Notes: generated from the letters alone by a model not told the origin. Counted from the first letter of the stretch, positions 24,759 through 34,599 are shown. The stretch: 64,000 nt of DNA from Clostridia bacterium (GCA_017409575.1 JAFQSM010000019.1:1-64000); one strand, 5' to 3'. Numbers and translations are program-made.

Positions 24759-26609
24759 TTAACGTTTGCCGTAATAATCACCCGAGACGATTATGTCGTT
24801 TATTTCAAAACTTTCTTTTACCCGAACATTTTGGGCCTTTATATGCTCGGCATCTTTTTCTTCGGGGGCAGCGCCTGATGGCACATAATACATTTTTTCG
24901 TCAAGCCACGCGCTGTTGCCAAAGTAAACAAAACCGGGTGTATCCTTGTCAAGCACATCGTTGCCGATATATTTGCCGTCGGTTTTAAGGTCAAAAAGAT
25001 TGACAAGAGTCGGCAGCCAGTCAATTGTCATCATCGGCTTCGAAACTTTTTTCGCCGGCAAATCCTTTGCATAAATAAATGCAGGCACGCGATAAATTAT
25101 TTCGCCGGGCTTAAAGCTTGCAAGCTTTTGCTGGTCCGAAAAGCCATATGCATAATGGTCGGTGTAAGCAATAATGACAGTGTCATCAAGCAGTCCGCCG
25201 TCTTCCAGTCTGTCAAGAAGAATTCTGAAAAAGTCGTCGGTGTCGGCGGCAAGAATCTGACAGTTGTTTTTCTCTTTGTCAATGCCCGGGTTTACAAGCT
25301 CGGGGTGGTTTGCTTTTGCAACTGCAAGCTTGGCGTCGTCAAAGGTATAGGGGACATGCCCCGAATATGTGATTACAAAGCTGAAAAACGGCTTGCCGTC
25401 AACAACCTTGCTGTAAATATCGTCATTTTTAAAGATGTTGCTGTCCGCCTGTGATACAGTCTCGGGCATACCGAATTCGGTAAAGGAATGATATTTTTCG
25501 TAACCAAAGCTTTTGTGCATTATTCCGCGGTTGTAGAATTCGGAATCATTATAATGGAACGAATTTACCGAATACCCTGCCTCTGCAAAAAGCGTTGGAA
25601 GAGCATAAGGATAGCTGTTTGCGCTGAAGTTGACCGCGCTTACTGCAGTGATTGGTGTAAAAAGACCCGTGTTGAATGCAAATTCGGCATTAAAGGTGTG
25701 CCCTGTACCAAAAAACGGTGAATGGTAGTTTGCGAAGTTTATTCCCTCATTCATCATCTTTGCGATGGTAGGCGTGTGGGTTTGGTCAATCATCCAGGTA
25801 TCAATGCCCTCAAGCATAACGGCAATAACATTTTTGCCCTTTAAAAGACCGGTATATTCATTTTTGCTTTGAGCAGGTTTTTCGGCAAAATAGTGGTCCA
25901 CCTTTTCCATCTGCTTTTTTCCGTAGGCATCCGGCGCAATAAAGGTGTCAAAGGCGTCGCGGAATGTAAGGTGGTAAAGTCCGCACAAATCAAGGCATTT
26001 GTTTACATCATTAAAGTTTTTGTAAACAACACGCGGCTTGCGCCACGAATCCCAGTCGTCGCTGGAATCGCCATGAAGCCCGGGCTGCATAAAGATATGA
26101 AGTGCCGAAATTACGGCAACTGGCAGAATCAAAACAAACCACCATTTGCGGTTTTTGGATGCAAAACTTCTCCAGCTTAAAGCTGCCGCAACAAGACACA
26201 AAACCGCGGTAATGGTGCACGAAAGGAGCCACTCGTCAATATATTTGACTGCAAACGAAAGATACTCGGCACCCTCGCCAACCAAAGCTATGCTTTTTAT
26301 GCGGAAGAACTGGTCAAATATTTTAAAATATACATATTGGCAAAGTGAAAGAATAATAAACACAGATGCGGTTATTATATATGTAATGCGTCCTGATTTT
26401 TTTGGAAGCAAAAGGCAAACAATCAGCAAAAAACAAACCCAGGCAGCAGAAAAGCACCAGCTTGCAGGAAAAACAAACGCTTCCTGAAATACCTTGGGCA
26501 GAACAAGCCAGCGAAGCTGCAGGTCGGGCAAAACAAGAGACACGACAGCAAACAGAAGAAAAATGTTGCTCTTCAAAAAGCCCCAAAGGGTTTTAAACAT
26601 GGACTTCAA
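24759..26609 (-). CDS. LTA synthase family sulfatase-type membrane protein
   Basis: A 616-residue enzyme with five membrane helices (1-190) and an external sulfatase-fold domain (250-590). The catalytic Thr is in FGTGHTFNAEFAFNTG. Metal-site motifs include VIAVMLEGIDTWM, AYTDHYAYG and the His in SGHVPY. Family members polymerise glycerol phosphate onto a glycolipid to make lipoteichoic acid, or transfer similar groups. The TTG start follows AAGGTGAT; ATG at 26600 is an alternative. Which polymer it makes cannot be told. Confidence 0.85.
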   Translation of the reverse strand: MKSMFKTLWGFLKSNIFLLFAVVSLVLPDLQLRWLVLPKVFQEAFVFPASWCFSAAWVCFLLIVCLLLPKKSGRITYIITASVFIILSLCQYVYFKIFDQFFRIKSIALVGEGAEYLSFAVKYIDEWLLSCTITAVLCLVAAALSWRSFASKNRKWWFVLILPVAVISALHIFMQPGLHGDSSDDWDSWRKPRVVYKNFNDVNKCLDLCGLYHLTFRDAFDTFIAPDAYGKKQMEKVDHYFAEKPAQSKNEYTGLLKGKNVIAVMLEGIDTWMIDQTHTPTIAKMMNEGINFANYHSPFFGTGHTFNAEFAFNTGLFTPITAVSAVNFSANSYPYALPTLFAEAGYSVNSFHYNDSEFYNRGIMHKSFGYEKYHSFTEFGMPETVSQADSNIFKNDDIYSKVVDGKPFFSFVITYSGHVPYTFDDAKLAVAKANHPELVNPGIDKEKNNCQILAADTDDFFRILLDRLEDGGLLDDTVIIAYTDHYAYGFSDQQKLASFKPGEIIYRVPAFIYAKDLPAKKVSKPMMTIDWLPTLVNLFDLKTDGKYIGNDVLDKDTPGFVYFGNSAWLDEKMYYVPSGAAPEEKDAEHIKAQNVRVKESFEINDIIVSGDYYGKR

Positions 26610-26694
26610 AAAATCACCTTCTAAGAAGTTTGTTAATATTATTTGGTAATTTTAACACAAATATCAAAAAAAAGCAAGCATGAGGTATTTTGTG

Positions 26695-26724
26695 TTGACA
26701 CAAAGAGTAAAAATATGGTATTAT
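26695..26724 (+). promoter_or_regulatory. Promoter of fba
   Basis: TTGACA (26695-26700) and TATTAT (26719-26724) are 18 bases apart, about 30 bases before the ribosome site. Confidence 0.65.
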
Positions 26725-26759
26725 AATTATATCAAAATGAAAAATTGGGAGGAATAACA

Positions 26760-27623
26760 ATGTTAGTTTCGGTTACTGAAATGCTTAAAAAGGCAAAGGC
26801 AGGCAAGTATGCTGTCGGTCAGTTCAACATAAACAACCTTGAATGGACAAAAGCAATACTTCTTACTGCAGAGGAATGTAAATCACCTGTTATTCTTGGT
26901 GTGTCCGAGGGCGCGGGCAAATATATGTGTGGATTTAAAACCGTTGTAAATATGGTTGAAGGTATGATAGAGTGCCTGGGAATTACCGTTCCGGTTGCCA
27001 TTCATCTTGACCACGGCACTTATGACGGCGCAATGAACGCAATGAAGGCTGGATTTTCGTCAATTATGTTTGATGGCTCGCACTATCCCATTGACGAGAA
27101 TATCCAGAAAACTACTGAGCTTGTAAATCTTGCTCATTCAAAGGGTATTTCGATTGAAGCCGAAGTCGGTGCAATCGGCGGCGAGGAAGACGGCGTTATT
27201 GGCAGCGGCGAAGTTGCAGACCCCAATGAGTGCAAAATGATTGCTGATCTGGGCGTTGACCTTCTGGCTGCAGGAATTGGCAACATCCACGGCAAGTACC
27301 CCGAAAACTGGCAGGGCCTCAATTTTGAAGTTCTGGAAAAAATCAGTCAGGCAACAGACCCGATGCCGCTTGTTCTCCATGGCGGAACAGGCATCCCCGA
27401 GGATATGATAAAGAAAGCAATCTCACTTGGCGTTTGTAAAATCAATGTAAACACTGAGTGTCAGATTACGTTCAGCGCTGCAGTGCGCAAATATATCGAA
27501 GAGGGAAAAGACCTTGTCGGCAAGGGATTTGACCCAAGAAAACTTCTTGCGCCGGGCGTTGAGGCAATCAAGGCTACTGTTAAAGAAAAAATGGAGCTTT
27601 TCGGCTCAATCGGCAAAGCGTAA
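26760..27623 (+). CDS. fba: Class II fructose-bisphosphate aldolase
   Basis: A 287-residue zinc aldolase of glycolysis and gluconeogenesis. Metal and substrate motifs: VAIHLDHG (zinc His and Asp), SIMFDGSHYPIDENI, GIGNIHGKYP (zinc His), LVLHGGTGIPE (zinc His) and INVNTECQ. GGGAGG lies before the ATG at 26760; the frame is open a few codons further but the ribosome site fixes the start. It stands alone between a promoter and a strong terminator. Confidence 0.95.
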   Translation: MLVSVTEMLKKAKAGKYAVGQFNINNLEWTKAILLTAEECKSPVILGVSEGAGKYMCGFKTVVNMVEGMIECLGITVPVAIHLDHGTYDGAMNAMKAGFSSIMFDGSHYPIDENIQKTTELVNLAHSKGISIEAEVGAIGGEEDGVIGSGEVADPNECKMIADLGVDLLAAGIGNIHGKYPENWQGLNFEVLEKISQATDPMPLVLHGGTGIPEDMIKKAISLGVCKINVNTECQITFSAAVRKYIEEGKDLVGKGFDPRKLLAPGVEAIKATVKEKMELFGSIGKA

Positions 27624-27640
27624 GGTTTGAAAAAATTAGT

Positions 27641-27678
27641 AATGGCGGCAGGATAGAATCATCCTGCCGCCATTTTTT
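27641..27678 (+). terminator. Terminator of fba
   Basis: AATGGCGGCAGGAT pairs with ATCCTGCCGCCATT around AGAATC and ends in TTTT. Confidence 0.92.
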
Positions 27679-27742
27679 ATGCAAAAAGTGTTTGCTATTA
27701 TGTAAAAATTGTCAAAAAAAACCAAAAGTAAGTGAAATTACA

Positions 27743-27853
27743 ATGGAACAAAAAAATTGGACAAATGATGTGTTGGGACAGGTGACCTTGTTCAAAAAAT
27801 ACGAAGACGGCAAAAGAAACTATCCCCTAATGGAAGGATGTTTAAAAACATAG
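27743..27853 (+). other. Possible 36-residue open frame
   Basis: ATG at 27743 opens a protein-like frame (MEQKNWTNDVLG…YPLMEGCLKT) ending at a TAG inside a GGATGTT…AACATCC hairpin. The ribosome site is poor (AAGTGA). It may be a gene remnant or chance. Confidence 0.2.
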
Positions 27854-27870
27854 CTTTTTAACATCCCTTT

Positions 27871-29244
27871 TTATTTAACCAGCTTTTCGCCTACTTTATA
27901 TATATCTCCGGCTCCCATTGTTATAACCAGGTCACCGGGTTTTGCATTTGCTCTGATATATCTTTCGATTGCTGAAAAATCGTTTATATACAAAGCGTTG
28001 TTGGTTATTTCGGCAAGGTCGCACGAGTGGATTGTGCCGTCATACACCTCACGGGCAGCGAATATATCAGCAATAATTGCCCGGTCCGCAATCGAAAGCA
28101 CATTGGCAAATTCGTTCAGGAATGCTTTTGTACGCGAGTATGTGTGAGGCTGAAAAATGCACCACACATTACCTTTTGTCAGGGTTTTTGCAGTTTCAAG
28201 AGTGCTGCGGATTTCGGTCGGGTGGTGAGCATAATCGTCAACTACCGTTATGCCGTCAAAGCTTCCCAGCTCCTCAAAACGCCGCTTTGTGCCACCAAAT
28301 TTTTCAAGACCGCGCTTTATTACCTCGGGCGAAATACCAATCTCCCACGCGGCAGCAAATGCGGCAAGGGCATTTTGAATGTTGTGGTTTCCGTGTACCG
28401 AAAGCTCCAGATCAACTGCGTGCTTGCCGTATGCGTAAACACTCAGGCAGGTTTTGCCGCAGGGGTCCAGACGGATGTTTTCGGCATAAAAATCGTTATT
28501 TCCACCAAATATACCATATTTTACGATTTTATTTTTGACATTTTGCACAACAGTTTGGGCGTTTTTATCGTCAGAACAAACAATAATGCATCCAAGAGGG
28601 GAGTTTAGTCTTGCAAAACTTTCAAAAGCTGATATAATATGAGATATATCGGCAAAATAATCTAAGTGGTCTTCTTCGACGTTGGTTATTATCGATATAA
28701 ACGGATTAAAGTGAAGAAAACTTTCCACATACTCACATGCTTCAAGGACAAGGTAATCTTTTGAACCAATCTTAAAGTTGCCGCCTATTTGCTGGAGCTC
28801 GCCCCCTACCAGAATTGTGGGGTCAAGCGAGGCTTCAAGAAGGACAAGCGAAAGCATAGAGGTTGTTGTGGTTTTTCCGTGCGTTCCGGCAACGGCGATT
28901 GGGAATTTGTAAAGCTTCATCAGCTGCCCCAAAAGCTCGGCCCTTTCAAGCATAGGTATACCAAGGGATTTTGCCTTGACGAGTTCGGGATTGTCTTTTG
29001 GGATTGCCGCAGTATAGCAAACAAGGCTTGGCTCGTTGATATTGTCGGGACTGTGCCCTATCTTCACTTCAATACCTGCAGCCGAAAGCCGTTTGGTTGT
29101 TTCGGTCTCGCATCTGTCCGAGCCACTTACCCGTGCACCGAAGAACTTCAGCATATGGGCAAGAGCACTCATGCTTATACCACCTATGCCGACCATATGT
29201 ATATGAAGTGACTCCATCGGACAGGAAAAATCTATTGCTTTCAT
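27871..29244 (-). CDS. murC: UDP-N-acetylmuramate--L-alanine ligase
   Basis: A 457-residue cytoplasmic ligase adding the first residue of the peptidoglycan stem. It has the nucleotide-binding start [17 protein letters not shown], the ATP P-loop [11 protein letters not shown], the central Mur motif [10 protein letters not shown] and the C-terminal [15 protein letters not shown] 29244 follows AGGAGATG; in-frame codons further upstream lack a ribosome site. No other mur gene is adjacent. Confidence 0.95.
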   Translation of the reverse strand: MKAIDFSCPMESLHIHMVGIGGISMSALAHMLKFFGARVSGSDRCETETTKRLSAAGIEVKIGHSPDNINEPSLVCYTAAIPKDNPELVKAKSLGIPMLERAELLGQLMKLYKFPIAVAGTHGKTTTTSMLSLVLLEASLDPTILVGGELQQIGGNFKIGSKDYLVLEACEYVESFLHFNPFISIITNVEEDHLDYFADISHIISAFESFARLNSPLGCIIVCSDDKNAQTVVQNVKNKIVKYGIFGGNNDFYAENIRLDPCGKTCLSVYAYGKHAVDLELSVHGNHNIQNALAAFAAAWEIGISPEVIKRGLEKFGGTKRRFEELGSFDGITVVDDYAHHPTEIRSTLETAKTLTKGNVWCIFQPHTYSRTKAFLNEFANVLSIADRAIIADIFAAREVYDGTIHSCDLAEITNNALYINDFSAIERYIRANAKPGDLVITMGAGDIYKVGEKLVK

Positions 29245-29446
29245 TTTAATCTCATCTCCTTGGCTTTTAAGCATCTGTTTAACCTTGCATTTTTATTTCC
29301 GCATTTCAAGTATACTACATTTCATAAAATTTAGCAATATAGGTTATTATATTATTTTAAAACTTTTTTATGCAAAATTATTAACCATTATATACATTAT
29401 ATCAAAAAGGCAAACACTATGTTTGGCGAAAGGCGGTGCATTTTAT

Positions 29447-29719
29447 ATGCAAATCACTGACATCAAAGTCAGAAAAATCAATGCGGAAGGCAGAATGAAA
29501 GCAGTCGTTTCGGTTACTTTTGATGATTGTTTTGTCGTTCATGACATCAAGGTTATCGAAGGCCAGGAAAAATTGTTTATTGCTATGCCCAGCCGCAAAA
29601 CCCCGGACGGTGAATTCAAGGATATCGCACATCCTATCAACGCCGACACAAGAGAACTTCTCCAGAATATGATTCTTGCAAGCTACGAAGAGTCTCTTAA
29701 CGAAGAAACAGAGGAATAA
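29447..29719 (+). CDS. spoVG: Septation/sporulation regulator SpoVG
   Basis: A 90-residue protein with the full SpoVG sequence ([55 protein letters not shown]). SpoVG binds nucleic acids and acts in cell division, sporulation and regulation. The ATG at 29447 is set by AAAGGCGGTG upstream. It stands alone, with a strong terminator, divergent from murC. Confidence 0.95.
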   Translation: MQITDIKVRKINAEGRMKAVVSVTFDDCFVVHDIKVIEGQEKLFIAMPSRKTPDGEFKDIAHPINADTRELLQNMILASYEESLNEETEE

Positions 29720-29741
29720 AAACATAAAAGCTCTGAAAGGT

Positions 29742-29775
29742 AAATATCCCCCCGTTTTTGACGGGGGGATATTTA
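29742..29775 (+). terminator. Terminator between convergent spoVG and csaB
   Basis: AAATATCCCCCCGT pairs with ACGGGGGGATATTT around TTTTG. It is symmetric enough to stop both genes. Confidence 0.92.
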
Positions 29776-29784
29776 TTTATGCCA

Positions 29785-32070
29785 TTAAAGATTTTTTAAA
29801 AGATTTACTGCAATTTCGGTGTTCTTCTTCGAAAGAAGAGCAAAATCGTTGCTTTTTTTCTGCATATCCGCGCAAAGCTCTACTTGTTTTTCCATTATTC
29901 TTTGGGCAAAACCGCAAAGATTTGTGACATCCACCCGGTCAACCGGTTCGACAAATTCAAGGCCGATGGACTTCATAACCGAGGCAACCTTTGGGTCATA
30001 GTCAAGAGCAATTGACGGAACGCCGGCTTTCACTGCGTATATAAGCGAATGAAGTCTCATTCCCAAAACAAATTCACAGCGCTTGGCGATGCCCGGCATA
30101 AGCTCGGGCGAGAAGCCGCCTGGGCTTATTGCTGCAGGGACTTTGAGCAATTTAAATATTCTTTCCGAGATTTCCTTGTCAAAGGTTTTTTGCATAGGGA
30201 CAATCAGCGGTCTGATGCCATAGAGAGTGTGGACAAATTCACAAAATTCACAAATTTTGCTTTCGAAGTCTTTGTCAAGGGTCTTCCAGTCTCTTACGCT
30301 GACAAGAAAGACTTTTTCGTCAGGCGAAACGCCGCAAGACAAAAGCGCCTTATCAACGGTTTCTTTTTCTGCGACCGGAAGCGAAAATACCGGGTCTGCC
30401 GTAACTTCGCAGGGGACCTCGGGCAAAAGAATTTGCGAAAGCTCGTCCTTTGAAGGAAGGTCGCGCAGGGTGATGTAGCTTGCGCTTTTCAGCGTTTTTC
30501 GGATATGTTCAAAATTTTTGGCGCGTGTCACAGGGCCAATGCCGTTGGCATAAAGCATAACCTTTGCACCTCTGAGCTTTGCAAGGCGCATAACGGCAAG
30601 ATAGTAGTAAAGCGATTTCGAGCTTGTTACATCCTGAATAAGACTTCCGCCGCCGCTTATCAAAAGCTTGGTTTTGGCAAAAAGCTGCCACAGCTTCAAA
30701 AAGTCAAGTCTGTCAACCGAATCCACAGAGTAGAGCCGGCTTGTTTCGGCAGGATTTTTTGAAAGAACGGTTATTGATATGTTGGGACACACTTCCCGAA
30801 GTTCCGAGATTATAGCTGTCAGTATCGAGTCATCACCGCTGTTGCGAAATCCGTAATATCCCGAGATAACCACATCAACAGGTCTTTTGCCGCCGCAAAG
30901 CAGATATTTTTCGATATCTTTGATTTCGGGTACAAGGTCGGCATCAAACGCGGAGTCTTTTGCTACTGCGGCATACATACGCAGGGCGTCGTTTGCCATT
31001 GTGTCTACCGAATAGTGTTTTTTTACAGTCTCAAGTGAATATTCGCCAAGCCTTGCGCGGTAGACATTTTTGTCTTTGGCAAGAACTTTGAGCAAATCTT
31101 CGTAAAGACGCTCGGTTGTTGTTTCCTCGCAACCACGGCAACAGAAGTTGGTGTCAATCGCGACCCCAAGCTTGTCTTCGTCAAAAATTCCGATATATCC
31201 TTCGTTTCCGGCGATTATTGCAGGCTTTTTGCAAGCCATTGCCTCAAGTGCTGCACGGCTGACACCAACAAACACATCGCAGGATGCGGCAAATTTGTTG
31301 ATGTCGGTCCTTGCGCCGGTTGTTATTATAACTTTTTTTCCAAGCTGCTCGTTTGTCCGGTCAGCTTCTTTTTTTATCTGGTCAAAATCGTTGCCACCGC
31401 CGACGACTACAACTTCAAGGCTTGGTATGGACTTCAAAAGCCTGGGAACAGCCTCAATCAGCTTGTGTGCGGCAAAACTTCGGTCAATATCCATACGGCT
31501 GACATAAACTATCCGGGTTTTGTCTTCGCCAAAACCAAATTCATCAGCAATGTCCGAATAATCAATGTTTGCCGAGAATTTGTCTGTATCAACGCCGTTT
31601 ATGGTCACCCCGATATTTTCGGCTTTGCATCCGTATTTGTCAATAAGGTACTTTTTGATGTCATCGCTTACGGTAAGACTGCGCTCACCCCAGTTTGTCA
31701 GAAGATTAAGAGGAAAGCGGGTGTTAAAAACCCAATGTGCAGTCGATACAAAGCGGAAATTGAGCTTTTTGTGTAAAAGTCCGCACAAAAAACCTGGTAT
31801 GCGTGCATGGGCGTGAACAATGTCAATACCTGAGTCAAGGATGATTTTTTCAAGAAGCTTGTACGCAGTTTTAAGTGAACGGGGATTTTTTCTGTTAAGA
31901 GGAACTGTGAAGTGCTTTATACCGGCGTCTTCAAGCTCTTTTACATAGGCACCGCCGTTTGATGCGACAAAAACCTCCACCCCTTTACGCGCCAAAGCCT
32001 TCGAAAGCTCTACTATATGGGTTTCGGCACCGCCTATATCAAGCTGCATGGTAGCCATCAAAACTTTCAT
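29785..32070 (-). CDS. csaB: GT4 glycosyltransferase fused to CsaB-type pyruvyl transferase
   Basis: A 761-residue two-enzyme protein. Residues 1-375 are a GT4 glycosyltransferase (MATMQLDIGGAETHIVELSKAL, RIVYVSRMDIDRS, ALEAMACKKPAIIAGNEG). Residues 390-761 are a polysaccharide pyruvyl transferase of the CsaB type (VVISGYYGFRNSGDDSIL, LISGGGSLIQDVTS, YANGIGPV, MRLHSLIYAVKAGVPSIAL). CsaB adds ketal-pyruvate to secondary wall polymer, the ligand of SLH domains, which fits the SLH proteins at 5649 and 62858. ATG 32070 follows CGGAG. Stand-alone CsaB proteins are about half this size. Confidence 0.88.
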   Translation of the reverse strand: MKVLMATMQLDIGGAETHIVELSKALARKGVEVFVASNGGAYVKELEDAGIKHFTVPLNRKNPRSLKTAYKLLEKIILDSGIDIVHAHARIPGFLCGLLHKKLNFRFVSTAHWVFNTRFPLNLLTNWGERSLTVSDDIKKYLIDKYGCKAENIGVTINGVDTDKFSANIDYSDIADEFGFGEDKTRIVYVSRMDIDRSFAAHKLIEAVPRLLKSIPSLEVVVVGGGNDFDQIKKEADRTNEQLGKKVIITTGARTDINKFAASCDVFVGVSRAALEAMACKKPAIIAGNEGYIGIFDEDKLGVAIDTNFCCRGCEETTTERLYEDLLKVLAKDKNVYRARLGEYSLETVKKHYSVDTMANDALRMYAAVAKDSAFDADLVPEIKDIEKYLLCGGKRPVDVVISGYYGFRNSGDDSILTAIISELREVCPNISITVLSKNPAETSRLYSVDSVDRLDFLKLWQLFAKTKLLISGGGSLIQDVTSSKSLYYYLAVMRLAKLRGAKVMLYANGIGPVTRAKNFEHIRKTLKSASYITLRDLPSKDELSQILLPEVPCEVTADPVFSLPVAEKETVDKALLSCGVSPDEKVFLVSVRDWKTLDKDFESKICEFCEFVHTLYGIRPLIVPMQKTFDKEISERIFKLLKVPAAISPGGFSPELMPGIAKRCEFVLGMRLHSLIYAVKAGVPSIALDYDPKVASVMKSIGLEFVEPVDRVDVTNLCGFAQRIMEKQVELCADMQKKSNDFALLSKKNTEIAVNLLKNL

Positions 32071-32119
32071 AACCAAACTCCGTTCTGTCGGGGAACCCGA
32101 CAAAATTTTTTAATATACC

Positions 32120-32150
32120 AAAGGTACGCAGGCTGATGCCGCGTACCTTT
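32120..32150 (-). terminator. Hairpin after the LCP gene
   Basis: AAAGGTACGC and GCGTACCTTT form a perfect 10-bp stem around 11 bases, 8 bases past the LCP stop codon. The T run on the minus strand is weak, so it may be only a partial terminator. A second hairpin (TGTCGGG/CCCGACA) lies at 32086-32102. Confidence 0.55.
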
Positions 32151-32157
32151 AAAATTC

Positions 32158-33135
32158 CTAATTCTCAGCCTCAGCGGTTTCGTCATCTAACTTTGCCGAC
32201 GGACTGAAGACAGTCTCGACAAGCTCGGCTGTCTTTGCGTTGTCGCAGATAAAGTACGATGCGCCGTTTATTGTCTGTGATGTGCCGGGCAATTGATACA
32301 TCTTCATTTTGTCCGGTGTTATTTTGCGGATTGCGCCAAGATGCTTGATTAAATCCTTGCCGGTGTAGTTGGTGCGGACATTTTTGGTTACAACCTCAAA
32401 AATCTCGTTTGCCCTAAGCAGATATTTTGCATTTACCTTTTGCGAAATCAATGCTTTGATAAACGCCTGCTGTGCCTCAATTCTGCCAAGGTCGCCCATT
32501 GCATAACCGGGGAATCCGGGGTTTCCTTTGCGGAATCTGACAAAGTCGTGAGCCTTTTTGCCGTCAAGGACCTGAAGTCCTGGCTGAAGGTCGATGTGAA
32601 GGCCCTGAACAGGGTCGTCATACTTCATACGGAACGGAACATCAAACTCCACGCCGCCAAGGGCGTCGATTATTTCAGAAAATCCGTCAAAGTTGACACT
32701 CATAAAATAATGAATGGGAAGTCCGGTAAGAAGCTTTACCTTTTGGACAGTGAGGTCCTCGGGCGCCTGAAGATTGCCGCGCTTGACTTCCTGATAGCCA
32801 ATACCGACCGCAGCATTGATTTTCTGATAATATTTTCCTATAAGAACACGCGTATCACGCGGAATTGACAAAACGCTGAGTCTGCCTGTTTTGCCGTTTA
32901 AACTTGCGAGCATAATGGTATCGCTGCGCATACCGCCCTCGTCAACCCCAAGAAGAAGAATGTTTACCATGCCGGTATCTGCAGATTTGTCCAAAGACTG
33001 CAGGGCGATTTCTTCGCCAAAGCTGAAGCTTGCAAAAAATTTGGCAGAAATCACACCGCCCACGGTTGCAAACACGATGCAAAACACACATATAAAGGAT
33101 ATTATTGTTTTTTCTTTTTTGCTGAAGGTGTTCAA
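32158..33135 (-). CDS. LytR-CpsA-Psr (LCP) family protein
   Basis: A 325-residue membrane-anchored enzyme with one N-terminal helix (IISFICVFCIVFATVGGVI) and an external LCP domain: ILLLGVDEGGMRSDTIMLASL, LSIPRDTRVLI, ALGGVEFDVPF and HDFVRFRKG. LCP proteins attach wall polymers to peptidoglycan. The start is read as TTG at 33135 because AAGGATG lies 5 bases upstream; the longer frame has no ribosome site. It is upstream of csaB on the same strand, so the two may join polymer modification and attachment. Confidence 0.88.
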   Translation of the reverse strand: MNTFSKKEKTIISFICVFCIVFATVGGVISAKFFASFSFGEEIALQSLDKSADTGMVNILLLGVDEGGMRSDTIMLASLNGKTGRLSVLSIPRDTRVLIGKYYQKINAAVGIGYQEVKRGNLQAPEDLTVQKVKLLTGLPIHYFMSVNFDGFSEIIDALGGVEFDVPFRMKYDDPVQGLHIDLQPGLQVLDGKKAHDFVRFRKGNPGFPGYAMGDLGRIEAQQAFIKALISQKVNAKYLLRANEIFEVVTKNVRTNYTGKDLIKHLGAIRKITPDKMKMYQLPGTSQTINGASYFICDNAKTAELVETVFSPSAKLDDETAEAEN

Positions 33136-33288
33136 ATTACATCCTTGCCTTTCATAAAATAAATAATCAATTGCGGACAAACTGCCGCTTTGTGACAATT
33201 TGCCGAGTTAAATCGTTTTTATTATATCCAAAGCACGGATAAAAGTCAACAGACACAGGCGCTTTGAAATCAAAATTTAACAAATTGG

Positions 33289-33570
33289 TTACATTTCGCA
33301 AAGGTTTTTCTTGGTACGGCGATAAAGAATAAAACGGTTGCCGATTACCTGAACAACCTGTGACGATGTTGCCGCTGCAAGTTCTTCTGCAACTTCGCGT
33401 GCAGACATCATCGAATTTTCGAGGACATTTCCTTTTATAAGCTCGCGCGCCTCGAGCGCGTCGTCGATTTGCTTTATTACATTTTCGGTAATGCCGTCCT
33501 TTCCCACCTGATAAAGTGACGGAACACGGTTGGCAAGCCCTCTGAGGTAGGCTCTTTCTTTGCTGGTCAT
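33289..33570 (-). CDS. yhbY: Ribosome assembly RNA-binding protein YhbY
   Basis: A 93-residue CRM-domain protein (TSKERAYLRGLANRVPSLYQVGKDGITENVIKQIDDALEARELIK…SSQVVQVIGNRFILYR) that binds precursors of the large ribosomal subunit. AAAGGA precedes the ATG. It is of full family length and lies between rsmA and the LCP gene, all on the minus strand. Confidence 0.92.
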   Translation of the reverse strand: MTSKERAYLRGLANRVPSLYQVGKDGITENVIKQIDDALEARELIKGNVLENSMMSAREVAEELAAATSSQVVQVIGNRFILYRRTKKNLCEM

Positions 33571-33591
33571 AAAAATTCAATCCTTTCTATT

Positions 33592-33626
33592 TTAAGCTGA
33601 GGGGAGTCAAGCTCCATAAGGTTTAA
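33592..33626 (+). repeat. Inverted partial duplicate of the rsmA 3' end
   Basis: The + strand TTAAGCTGAGGGGAGTCAAG… matches the minus-strand end of rsmA (33717-33752, TTAAGCCGAGGGGAATCGAA…) over about 35 bases with roughly seven mismatches, mostly transitions. Both read to a TAA in the same frame (FKLRGVKLHKV against LKPRGIEPHKL). It is a relic of an inverted duplication or a functional long dyad between rsmA and yhbY. Confidence 0.6.
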
Positions 33627-33717
33627 AAATATAAATTTCGCGTAATACTGCAGAAAAATCCGCAAACATTGACGCTTTTCGAGGACGACAAGTTGAAAGG
33701 GTGCAAATTAATCAAAT

Positions 33718-34599
33718 TTAAAGCTTGTGGGGTTCGATTCCCCTCGGCTTAAGTATATCCGAAAGTTGCGCAAAGTCAGAAAGCGAAAGCTTTTCTCCGC
33801 GGATGGAAGAGTCAAGCCCCAGACTTTCGAGTGCAGCAGAGACAGACGATTTTTCGAGTGCAACATACGGACTTTTTGAAAGCGCGTTAAGAAGTGTCTT
33901 TCGCCGCTGCCCGAATGCTGATTTTATTATTTTGAACATAAAGTCCTTGTCCGAGACCTCTACACTTGGCTTGTCCAGAACAGAAAGTGTTATCACGGTC
34001 GAAGCCACTTTCGGCTGAGGCAAAAAGCAATGCGGCTCGGCACTGCAGACGATTTTTGGCTTGGTATAAAAGCTGACTGCTGCCGAAAGCGCGCCGTAAT
34101 CCTTGCCACCGGGAGACGCTGCCATACGCTCGGCAACCTCTTTCTGTACCATAACGGTAAGAGATTTTACGGGGATTTCGTTCTCTAAAAAAGTCATAAT
34201 TATCGGAGTCGTAATATAATAAGGAAGATTTGCAACAACCGCGACAGGCATATTTCTAAATTTTTCTGCAAGAAGTGCACGGATATCGGTCTTCATTATG
34301 TCGGCAAAAACAACCTCGGCGTTTTCAAAATCGGCAAGAGTCTCGGCAAGAAGGTTTTCAAGGCTTTTGTCAATTTCGACCGCGACTACTTTGCCGGCAG
34401 TGTTTGCAAGCTCCCGGGTGAGTGTTCCTGCACCGGGACCTATCTCAAGGACGCCCCAGCTTTTGTCAATTCCTGCGCCCTCGACTATTTTGTCAAGTAT
34501 GCTCTGGTCAATCAAAAAGTTTTGTCCCAAAGATTTCGAAAAAGAAAATCCGTGCCGTTCGATGACACTCTTAAGTTCTTTCGGATTTGAAAGCGTCAC
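33718..34599 (-). CDS. rsmA: 16S rRNA dimethyladenosine transferase
   Basis: A 293-residue methyltransferase (KsgA) that dimethylates two adjacent adenosines in helix 45 of 16S rRNA. Motifs: SKSLGQNFLID, LEIGPGAGTLTREL (SAM site), VVANLPYYITTPI (catalytic), and the basic AFGQRRKTLLNAL. GTG 34599 follows AAGGAGGGG. It is divergent from rpoB. The last 12 codons are repeated in inverted form at 33592-33626. Confidence 0.95.
   Translation of the reverse strand: MTLSNPKELKSVIERHGFSFSKSLGQNFLIDQSILDKIVEGAGIDKSWGVLEIGPGAGTLTRELANTAGKVVAVEIDKSLENLLAETLADFENAEVVFADIMKTDIRALLAEKFRNMPVAVVANLPYYITTPIIMTFLENEIPVKSLTVMVQKEVAERMAASPGGKDYGALSAAVSFYTKPKIVCSAEPHCFLPQPKVASTVITLSVLDKPSVEVSDKDFMFKIIKSAFGQRRKTLLNALSKSPYVALEKSSVSAALESLGLDSSIRGEKLSLSDFAQLSDILKPRGIEPHKL

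Noticed and set aside
32086..32102. TGTCGGG/CCCGACA hairpin as terminator of a + strand gene
   Set aside because: No + strand gene precedes it. On the minus strand there is no T run. It may only be a leader hairpin of csaB.
33727..33743. Sequence like a tRNA T-arm (GGGGTTCGATTCCCC)
   Set aside because: It lies in the last codons of rsmA. No acceptor, D or anticodon arm surrounds it.
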